Shown here: in pieces, positions 5,481 to 10,372 of the stretch
How the letters are laid out: every line of letters starts with the position of its first letter
How positions within the stretch are numbered: position 1 is the stretch's first letter
Origin: CAZESH01 sp964514665
GTDB lineage: Bacteria; Bacillota; Bacilli; Paenibacillales; KCTC-25726
Direction of reading: 5' to 3'
Assembly: GCA_964514665.1 (NCBI GenBank)
Contig: CAZESH010000147.1
Location: forward strand, 1-10,372
Length of the DNA: 10,372 bases
Notes under the pieces: generated by a model
Databases searched by the model: none
Told to the model about the DNA's origin: nothing
The model's input: only the letters and a program-made list of their open reading frames with translations
Translations under genes and position numbers: made by a program

Positions 5481-7490
5481 TCACAATGCGACCCATTGCA
5501 GCAGGGTCTCGATCAATTTGGCAATGCCCAGATTCCAGCGGACTTTCCATTTATCTTCTATTCCGGTTCTTAAAAAGTTATTGATGTGACGGTTTTCCAA
5601 CACCAGGCTATAATTCGGATCAATCATTGCCCAATCTACGGCGGCAGGGGAAACCATGCGGTATTGAATCGTTTTGGCATTGCCGTCCCAATGCTTTACA
5701 ACCGAACTGCCGTCGGCAAAGTTGAGCAGGATCGGCACGTCCTGCTTGATCCAGCCGCCTTTATTGGAAATTTGCACAGTACTGACGTACTGATCCCGTC
5801 CATCTGTCTTGCGTTTTGCCACCTTGATAGCTTCTACTCTCAAATCCATCATGTTCCCTGAAAATACAAACTGGTTAAAATAATTGCCCCACTCCTCCCC
5901 GGTAACGCGATTCAACACGTTTAGAAAATCCGAGGTTGTGGGATGCTTGAATTTCCACTGCTGAAAATAGGCTCGCAGCACCCGCTGCATCGTATCGCTG
6001 CCGATTTTTCGTTCAATTGCCGTCAGCACGAGCTTGGCGCGGAGATACACGTTGTCGGCGTACTCGCTGTGGCGGGAATATTGCCAGGCGTTCAGGTTCA
6101 AGGCTGCCGGATCGGTGACGTAGCTGGCTTCCAACGGCAGGTCGGTTTTGGTGTCGTATTCCTTATTCATCACCTTGGATTCCACGTAGGAAGTGAATCC
6201 TTCATCCAGCCATGCCTCTTCGAATTCATTAGAGGCGACCATTCCGTACCAATATTGATGGCCGATTTCGTGCACAAGCACACGCTCCAGCTCCAGATCG
6301 GGCTTGGCCTCCTTTGCACCCCAGCCAGTGATCAATGTAGGGTATTCCATGCCTCCGGCACCATTGCCGTTACCCGGAGGCACGACGACCGAGAGGGTGG
6401 AATACGGATACTCCCCGTACCAATCGGCATAATCGGAGAGCGATTTTTTGACGGCTGCGAAATAACGGTCTTTGAGATCCTTTTGCAGCGGCTCCAAATA
6501 CAGCTTGATCTTTACGCCGGGAATGTTTTTCGTGGAGAACGGTTCTTCCGCATAGACAAAATGCGGGGATGCCGCCCAGGCAAAGTCATGTACGTCATCG
6601 GCATAAAAACGGTAAATTTTCGATTTTCCTTGGGAAACGGGCGTTTTCGTGGGAAATCCGGTAGCCGCCACAATGTAATTTTGCGGCACGGCTATGGTTA
6701 CGCTGTAGATGCCGAAATCGGCATAAAACTCCGAGTTTCCGTGATATTGATGGAGATTCCAGCCCTCTGTTTTACGATTGCGGACACCGGCCTGCTCGTA
6801 AACGCTGATTTTGGGAAACCACTGTCCCGCCATCACGAAATCGCCGGCGTAGCCCATGCGGGCAAATACCTTCGGCAGCTTGACCTGAAAGGTAAGGTTG
6901 AGCGTTACTTTTTCGCGGGGCTGAACGGGCTGATCGAGGCTTACCTTCATCAGCGTATGGTCATTGGCATTACCGTCGTCCGGCTGGACGAATTTGCTGG
7001 AGGGCAGCAGATTCTTTCCGTTCACCGTTTGAATCGAGGTGATCTTCATGCTTCCGTATCCGCCGTCTTTTGCACTGTCGCTGCGCAGCTTTCCGCCTGA
7101 TTCCTTCATGAAGGTCGTTTTTTTCGATTCAAATGCATTCGGATATAAATGAAAATACAATTCCTTGACGGGGGTATATCCGGGATTGGTCCAGGTGACG
7201 GTTTGATCCCCGTTCAACTGTTTGTTTTCCGCATCCAGTCTGACGGAAATGTGATATTCCACGACCCGGCTGCTGAGTGCGCGGGGCAGCGGCTTTTCCG
7301 GCTTTTCCTTCGTCACCTCGGTTTTATCCGGTTTTTGCGGGACTTCTTGAGCCTGCAGCGCAGCTTCGGAGGACACAGATGTTTCCTTGCTGCTTTTTTC
7401 CTTTGCCGACAAAAAGGCCGCGGCGATCACGCATATAAATAAAAAGAGTACGACGGGAACGAACCGGCTCCACAAATGAGAAAATTTCAT
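5481..7490 (-). CDS. Membrane-anchored M1-family zinc metallopeptidase
   Basis: This 669-residue gluzincin peptidase carries the M1 zinc motif HEIGH at 407-411 with the third ligand Glu430 in WLDEGFTSY. An exopeptidase-type GGMEYP motif at 379-384 corresponds to GxMEN and should hold the substrate N-terminus. Tyr482 in NVYLRAK is the likely transition-state tyrosine. An N-terminal hydrophobic stretch (residues 9-28, no lipobox) serves as uncleaved anchor or signal peptide, and a polar Lys/Glu/Pro linker (30-70) follows. The N-terminal beta domain is at about 78-315 and the catalytic domain at about 335-545. A short C-terminal domain ends in an amphipathic segment (LGIAKLIETLLQWVAL) that may touch the membrane. 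The predicted site is the outer face of the membrane; the substrate is unknown. The ATG at 7490 has a GAGGTGA site six bases upstream. It is the first gene of an operon with the membrane protein at 5468. Confidence 0.93.
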   Translation of the reverse strand: MKFSHLWSRFVPVVLFLFICVIAAAFLSAKEKSSKETSVSSEAALQAQEVPQKPDKTEVTKEKPEKPLPRALSSRVVEYHISVRLDAENKQLNGDQTVTWTNPGYTPVKELYFHLYPNAFESKKTTFMKESGGKLRSDSAKDGGYGSMKITSIQTVNGKNLLPSSKFVQPDDGNANDHTLMKVSLDQPVQPREKVTLNLTFQVKLPKVFARMGYAGDFVMAGQWFPKISVYEQAGVRNRKTEGWNLHQYHGNSEFYADFGIYSVTIAVPQNYIVAATGFPTKTPVSQGKSKIYRFYADDVHDFAWAASPHFVYAEEPFSTKNIPGVKIKLYLEPLQKDLKDRYFAAVKKSLSDYADWYGEYPYSTLSVVVPPGNGNGAGGMEYPTLITGWGAKEAKPDLELERVLVHEIGHQYWYGMVASNEFEEAWLDEGFTSYVESKVMNKEYDTKTDLPLEASYVTDPAALNLNAWQYSRHSEYADNVYLRAKLVLTAIERKIGSDTMQRVLRAYFQQWKFKHPTTSDFLNVLNRVTGEEWGNYFNQFVFSGNMMDLRVEAIKVAKRKTDGRDQYVSTVQISNKGGWIKQDVPILLNFADGSSVVKHWDGNAKTIQYRMVSPAAVDWAMIDPNYSLVLENRHINNFLRTGIEDKWKVRWNLGIAKLIETLLQWVAL

Positions 7491-7545
7491 CGATTTTCAC
7501 CTCGTTGACAAGCATCTACAGCATGTATATGTTTGCTTTAAAAGG

Positions 7546-7551
7546 ATTATA
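7546..7551 (-). promoter_or_regulatory. Possible -10 box of the M1 peptidase operon
   Basis: The reverse strand has a perfect TATAAT about 55 bases before the peptidase start. No reasonable -35 hexamer is present at 16-18 bases, and there is no TGN extension, so this is weak. Confidence 0.25.
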
Positions 7552-7580
7552 TCTGCATTTTCAGGTAGAGGCCTTTTTTG

Positions 7581-7589
7581 TGATATGAT
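7581..7589 (+). promoter_or_regulatory. Extended -10 promoter of ywhD
   Basis: TGA followed by TATGAT fits the TGN-TATAAT extended -10 pattern (5 of 6 in the hexamer). The -35 region (TTCAGG, 18 bases upstream) is poor, as is common with extended -10 promoters. The expected transcript start is near 7596, about 36 bases before the start codon. Confidence 0.5.
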
Positions 7590-7631
7590 GGGGTAAGAGC
7601 GTGTGAAAATACAAGAGTAGGATGTGTGACG

Positions 7632-8135
7632 ATGGATCTGAACAATAAATCGGGTAAAAAGATAGCGTTGAACGTTGTAAGCGGCAAAAGCAACAAGCAT
7701 CAGGGCTTCGGCTCGGGAACGATCGATCTCAGCAACCTGTCCTGCGTGATCATTGATGGAGACGAGGCTTATATCGATATCGGCGCCCTGCATGCCAAAA
7801 GCAAGGTGGAAAGAGGCATCCGCTTTTCTGCAAACAAGGAGGATGTGCCGAACGGAAGGAAATGCTGGGTCGTTTGGGTAGCCGTGGCGCGGGAAGGAGA
7901 GGGTCCATACTACGGAGGAGTAACGGCCTGTGAAATGCTGATCGATGCCGAGGCGAAGAAGGGCTGGAAGATTCTTGCCGATCATGTCAACCGCATGGAT
8001 TATGCCATGAAGCGGCGGTTTTTGCTCGAGGGCTTGAACGATACGGAGAAAAAGGCGCTGAAAGCCTGCCTCGTCAACCATAACAGCGAGTGGTTTGAAC
8101 GCTCCCCGGAGGCCTTTAAAGAGCAGTTGGCATAA
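7632..8135 (+). CDS. ywhD: YwhD-family protein
   Basis: This 167-residue cytoplasmic protein matches Bacillus YwhD. The family pattern is visible throughout: GFGSGTIDLSNLSCVIIDGD (25-44), AYIDIGALHAKSKVERGIRF (46-65), a PNGRKCWVVWVAV block, GPYYGGVTACEM, an HVNRMDYAMKRR segment, and a closing EWFERSPEAFKEQLA. The biochemical role of YwhD is unknown. The ATG at 7632 has AGGA nine bases upstream; a GTG six bases earlier is too close to that site. Length equals that of the family. It is transcribed alone, divergently from the M1 peptidase operon, and ends at a strong terminator at 8219-8261. Confidence 0.93.
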   Translation: MDLNNKSGKKIALNVVSGKSNKHQGFGSGTIDLSNLSCVIIDGDEAYIDIGALHAKSKVERGIRFSANKEDVPNGRKCWVVWVAVAREGEGPYYGGVTACEMLIDAEAKKGWKILADHVNRMDYAMKRRFLLEGLNDTEKKALKACLVNHNSEWFERSPEAFKEQLA

Positions 8136-8193
8136 ATGTGTCAATTTTGTGTCAGCGGTTGTATGAAATGCTGCAGTCGGCTAAAATGATTGC

Positions 8194-8212
8194 AGTATAT
8201 TCACGATATACT
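8194..8212. repeat. Perfect 7-base inverted repeat downstream of ywhD
   Basis: AGTATAT and ATATACT are separated by TCACG. The arms are exact reverse complements and the centre-to-centre distance is 12 bases, roughly one helical turn, as in operators for dimeric repressors. It lies between the ywhD stop and its terminator, where no promoter is evident, so it may be only a weak RNA hairpin. Confidence 0.4.
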
Positions 8213-8218
8213 AGGACA

Positions 8219-8261
8219 ACAAAAAGGGGTTGGCCCGTCGTCGGGGCTGGTCCCTTTTTGT
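8219..8261. terminator. Strong 18-pair hairpin terminator of ywhD
   Basis: Bases 8219-8236 pair without interruption with 8244-8261 (four G-T pairs, the rest Watson-Crick) around a seven-base loop. The outer arms are ACAAAAAGGG and CCCTTTTTGT, so an A-tract/T-tract is built into the stem and it should work in both directions. It separates ywhD from the leader of the chaperone operon. Confidence 0.85.
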
Positions 8262-8299
8262 CTGGACCGGCAGAAGATGAGATTATTCCGCGCCTAAAA

Positions 8300-8316
8300 G
8301 ATCAAAGATAGTCAAA
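8300..8316 (+). promoter_or_regulatory. CtsR-like operator, upstream copy
   Basis: GATCAAA-GAT-AGTCAAA fits the CtsR consensus of two (A/G)GTCAAA heptamers separated by three bases with a central A. There is one mismatch, in the first heptamer. A third GTCAAA follows directly (8317-8322). CtsR represses clp genes in low-GC Gram-positives until heat or protein stress. The site lies 79 bases upstream of the clear -35 hexamer, farther than normal for a repressor. Confidence 0.5.
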
Positions 8317-8373
8317 GTCAAATAAAAGGCAGGATATGTCTCCAAATTTCGCATAAAAGGGTTAAAAACCAGC

Positions 8374-8393
8374 TTTTTCGAACGTTTTTCGAA
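8374..8393 (+). repeat. Direct repeat TTTTTCGAA phased by one helical turn, next to the -35
   Basis: Two exact copies of TTTTTCGAA (8374-8382 and 8385-8393) start 11 bases apart and end one base before the -35 hexamer. Each contains the palindrome TTCGAA. The phasing puts both copies on the same DNA face, as expected for a bound regulator or for A/T-tract (UP-like) stimulation. Confidence 0.45.
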
Positions 8394-8394
8394 T

Positions 8395-8424
8395 TTGAAT
8401 ATCCATTACCGGAAGGGCTATAAT
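8395..8424 (+). promoter_or_regulatory. Sigma-A promoter of the J-protein/clpB leader
   Basis: TTGAAT (8395-8400) and a perfect TATAAT (8419-8424) are separated by 18 bases. The expected transcript start is near 8431, about 130 bases before the first start codon. It is the best promoter in this gap. Confidence 0.75.
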
Positions 8425-8439
8425 AAGGATAAGACACAT

Positions 8440-8487
8440 GCACATTTTGGGATGCGGAAGAAGATCATAATGGAATGTGCCTTTTTT
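8440..8487 (+). terminator. Terminator-like hairpin in the leader of the chaperone operon
   Basis: GCACATTTT (8440-8448) pairs with GGAATGTGC (8472-8480) in a nine-pair stem with two T-G pairs. It is followed at once by C and six T residues (8482-8487). It starts about ten bases after the predicted transcript start, so RNA from the 8395-8424 promoter would either stop here as a short RNA of about 55 bases or read through under some condition. The loop is long (23 bases), which lowers its expected efficiency. Confidence 0.5.
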
Positions 8488-8497
8488 CTGAAGTTGG

Positions 8498-8514
8498 TTT
8501 GACCTTAACTGACC
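8498..8514 (-). promoter_or_regulatory. CtsR-like operator, downstream copy
   Basis: The reverse strand reads GGTCAGT-TAA-GGTCAAA: one perfect CtsR heptamer and one with two mismatches, separated by three bases with a central A. On the forward strand the same bases include TTGACC (8499-8504), a near-consensus -35. The matching -10 (around 8522-8529, CCAATAAG) is poor. A promoter here would be covered by bound CtsR. Confidence 0.45.
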
Positions 8515-8563
8515 AATTTATCCAATAAGAGATTCGTCATTCTTGATGAGGGGGGCGATCACC

Positions 8564-9487
8564 ATGATGAATTATAAAGATTATTACAAAATACTGGGCG
8601 TACCGAAAACCGCGGAAAAGGCCGACATCCGCAAAGCTTATAAAAATTTGGCCAAAACCTACCATCCGGATGTCAATAAAGCGCCTGATGCGGAGAAAAA
8701 ATTCAAAGAGGTGCAGGAAGCCTATGAAGTGCTGGGAGATGAAGAAAAACGCAAGGAATACGACCAGTTAGGTACGGATTGGGAGCAATATCAGCATGCG
8801 GGAACCGCTTACGGACCGGGGGCCGGATATTCGGGGCAATATGACGGAAGCGGGGACATGAATGGCTTCAGCGATTTCTTCAACCGCTATTTTGGCGGCG
8901 GATATGGCGGCAGCGGTGCCGGATTCGCCGGGGACACCGTTCGGTATGAGGACCTGTTCCCCGAGGAAGTGGATGAGGAAGCCCGTTTGCTGGTTACCCT
9001 GGAGCAGGCGGTGAAGGGCGGAACCGTCGCCGTGCGGCTGAACGGTAAAGAATTGAATTTGAAACTGCCGAAAGGGATTTATGAAGGACAGAAAATTCGT
9101 CTCAAGGGGCAGAGCAGCCTGAAGAGCAGGCGGGGAAAAAGCGGGGATTTATACATCACGCTCGGAATCAAGCCCCATGAACATTTCAAGGTGGACGGCG
9201 CGGATTTGATCCTCACGCTGCAGGTTGCCCCATGGCATGTGCTATTCGGTACGGAAGCGCGAATTGTCACGCCGGACGATACCTCAATGCGGCTTAAGGT
9301 GCCGGCCGGTATCCGTCCGGGAAAAAGATTGCGTATTCCGGGAAAAGGCCTGAAACAAAGCAGCGGAAAGCAAGGAGACTTGTTTGTGGATATCGAAACG
9401 GTCGTGCCGCCGGCAGAGACGGCGGAAGAACAGGAATTATACCGCAAACTGGCTGAAAAAAGCCGTTTCCAGCCGACCGTAAAGTAA
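8564..9487 (+). CDS. DnaJ-like (CbpA-type) J-domain co-chaperone
   Basis: This 307-residue class B Hsp40 has a J domain at residues 3-70 with the HPD motif at 34-36 and KKFKEVQEAYEVLGD at 45-59. A Gly-rich linker follows (about 80-123, including RYFGGGYGGSGAG). Two C-terminal substrate-binding beta domains lie at about 140-205 (LEQAVKGGTVAVRLNG) and 212-282 (APWHVLFGTEARI). The CxxCxGxG zinc-finger repeats of true DnaJ are absent, so it is CbpA-like rather than the main DnaJ. The role is to bind unfolded proteins and stimulate DnaK ATPase. ATG at 8564 has GAGGGGG eight bases upstream; the next codon is also ATG. It is 29 bases ahead of clpB, so the pair probably forms one operon that couples Hsp70 recruitment to disaggregation. 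Heat-shock control by CtsR is suggested by two sites in the leader. Confidence 0.92.
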   Translation: MMNYKDYYKILGVPKTAEKADIRKAYKNLAKTYHPDVNKAPDAEKKFKEVQEAYEVLGDEEKRKEYDQLGTDWEQYQHAGTAYGPGAGYSGQYDGSGDMNGFSDFFNRYFGGGYGGSGAGFAGDTVRYEDLFPEEVDEEARLLVTLEQAVKGGTVAVRLNGKELNLKLPKGIYEGQKIRLKGQSSLKSRRGKSGDLYITLGIKPHEHFKVDGADLILTLQVAPWHVLFGTEARIVTPDDTSMRLKVPAGIRPGKRLRIPGKGLKQSSGKQGDLFVDIETVVPPAETAEEQELYRKLAEKSRFQPTVK

Positions 9488-9516
9488 CTGTGAAATCATA
9501 AAGAGGGGGAATCGAT

Positions 9517-10372
9517 ATGGATATGAACCGCTTGACGCAAAAATCGCAGGAAGCGCTTGTGGCCGCTCAGGGCTTGGCCGTTTCACTGCATCATCAGGAA
9601 ATCGACACGGAGCATTTACTGAAAGCCCTGCTGGAGCAAAAGGACGGAATTGCTGTAAGACTGCTGCAAAAGCTGAATGTCGATGTGCAGCAGTTCGAGC
9701 AGCAAGTGGATGCGCTTTTGGGCAAAAAGCCGAGGGTGACAGGCAGCGGCTCGGGCCAGGTTTATGTATCCGGGGAAATCAATCAGCTTTTTAACGATGC
9801 CGAGCAGGAGGCGAAAAAGCTCAAAGACGAATACATCTCCGTCGAGCATCTGGTGCTGGCGCTTTCCGGAGGTCGGAAGGAAGTTGGAAAGCTGTTTGCT
9901 CAATCCGGCATTACCCATGAAGCGATTTTGAGAGCGCTGACGGAAGTTCGGGGGCATCAGCGGGTAACGTCCAAGGAACCGGAAGCAACCTATGAGGTGC
10001 TGGAAAAATATGGCCGTGATTTGGTGGCCGAGGTGCGGGCGGGAAAAGTAGATCCGGTTATCGGCAGAGACAGCGAGATTCGCCGCGTAATCCGCATTTT
10101 GTCCAGGAAAACCAAGAATAATCCCGTGCTGATCGGCGAGCCGGGTGTCGGCAAGACGGCGATCGTGGAAGGATTGGCGCAGCGCATCGTCAAGCGCGAC
10201 GTTCCGGAAAGCTTGAAGGATAAAACCCTCTTCTCGCTCGATATGAGCTCGCTCGTTGCCGGGGCCAAATACCGCGGTGAATTTGAGGAGCGGCTGAAGG
10301 CCGTTCTTCAGGAAGTGAAGATGAGCAAAGGCAGAATCATCCTGTTCATCGACGAGCTGCATACGATTGTGG
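9517..10372 (+). CDS. clpB: ClpB disaggregase ATPase, N-terminal part (cut by window edge)
   Basis: The first 285 residues of a hexameric AAA+ disaggregase are visible. The N-terminal Clp repeat domain covers about 5-145 (LTQKSQEALVAAQGLAVS at 6-23; EYISVEHLVLAL at 105-116). The first AAA+ domain follows with YGRDLVAEVRAGKVDPVIGRD (165-185), Walker A GEPGVGKT at 207-214, the pore-loop region AGAKYRGEFEERLKAVL (248-264) and Walker B ILFIDE at 275-280. ClpB works with DnaK/DnaJ to pull polypeptides out of aggregates by threading. The conserved VDPVIGRD and KYRGEFEERL blocks and the adjacent J-protein favour ClpB over ClpC, but the coiled-coil M domain that would prove it is outside the window. 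ATG at 9517 has AGAGGGGGA six bases upstream. Bacillus subtilis itself lacks ClpB, which points away from that group. Confidence 0.93.
   Translation, partial: MDMNRLTQKSQEALVAAQGLAVSLHHQEIDTEHLLKALLEQKDGIAVRLLQKLNVDVQQFEQQVDALLGKKPRVTGSGSGQVYVSGEINQLFNDAEQEAKKLKDEYISVEHLVLALSGGRKEVGKLFAQSGITHEAILRALTEVRGHQRVTSKEPEATYEVLEKYGRDLVAEVRAGKVDPVIGRDSEIRRVIRILSRKTKNNPVLIGEPGVGKTAIVEGLAQRIVKRDVPESLKDKTLFSLDMSSLVAGAKYRGEFEERLKAVLQEVKMSKGRIILFIDELHTIV

Noticed and set aside
5943..7100. Long forward-strand open frame (385 codons) opposite the M1 peptidase
   Set aside because: It lies wholly inside the peptidase gene on the other strand, has no domain logic and no ribosome binding site, and reads as a codon-bias shadow.
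7497..8144. Reverse-strand frame of 215 codons opposite ywhD
   Set aside because: It is a mirror of the ywhD coding sequence; ywhD itself has clear family motifs and a start site.
8425..8563. HrcA CIRCE element in the chaperone operon leader
   Set aside because: I looked for TTAGCACTC and GAGTGCTAA arms and found neither; only CtsR-like repeats are present.
9616..10362. Reverse-strand frame of 248 codons opposite clpB
   Set aside because: The forward strand encodes unmistakable Clp repeat and AAA+ motifs; the reverse frame is a shadow.
1..10372. CRISPR array, tRNA or rRNA genes, prophage or defence system
   Set aside because: No regularly spaced repeats, no cloverleaf or rRNA-like segments, and no phage or known defence proteins were seen in the window.

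Overview
The window looks like chromosomal DNA of a Gram-positive, spore-forming-type Bacillales, most likely Paenibacillaceae. The reasons are strong AGGAGG-type ribosome binding sites, a YwhD-family protein, a YitT-family membrane protein, a c-di-AMP (ydaO/yuaA) riboswitch in front of a cell-wall hydrolase, and a ClpB operon with CtsR-like operators. Genus is inferred from gene content, not shown directly. Most genes have moderate GC. A short AT-rich island lies near 1372-1690.

Layout. Bases 1-164 hold the start of a GNAT acetyltransferase (minus strand), divergent from a two-domain sulfurtransferase (270-1112). Directly against the stop codon of the sulfurtransferase lies a decayed IS1380-type transposase fragment, then a small one-pass membrane ORF in AT-rich DNA, then about 330 bp with no clear gene. 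Next come a DUF3298-type protein (1904-2527), a short YitT-family membrane protein (2604-3203) and the broken remnant of a probable Cache-type sensor (3231-3668). A hairpin terminator at 3683-3718 separates this remnant from a convergent secreted NlpC/P60 cell-wall hydrolase (3733-4221, minus). That gene has its own promoter and a clear c-di-AMP riboswitch, and its real start is a TTG far downstream of the longest possible ATG.

Two terminators insulate this unit from a two-gene minus-strand operon: a membrane-anchored M1 metallopeptidase (7490-5481) followed, with overlapping translation signals, by a six-helix membrane protein of unknown function (5468-4659). Divergent from them is ywhD (7632-8135), which ends at a very strong hairpin terminator.

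The right end is a stress-chaperone operon: a DnaJ-like J-protein without a zinc finger (8564-9487) and clpB (from 9517, cut by the window edge). Its 300-bp leader holds a good sigma-A promoter, two CtsR-like heptamer repeats, a terminator-like hairpin downstream of the promoter, and a helically phased direct repeat. The two genes should act together in protein disaggregation, with the J-protein recruiting Hsp70 and ClpB threading the aggregates.

No wholly new defence or mobile system is evident. The most interesting parts are the regulatory regions of the NlpC/P60 gene and of the J-protein/clpB operon.
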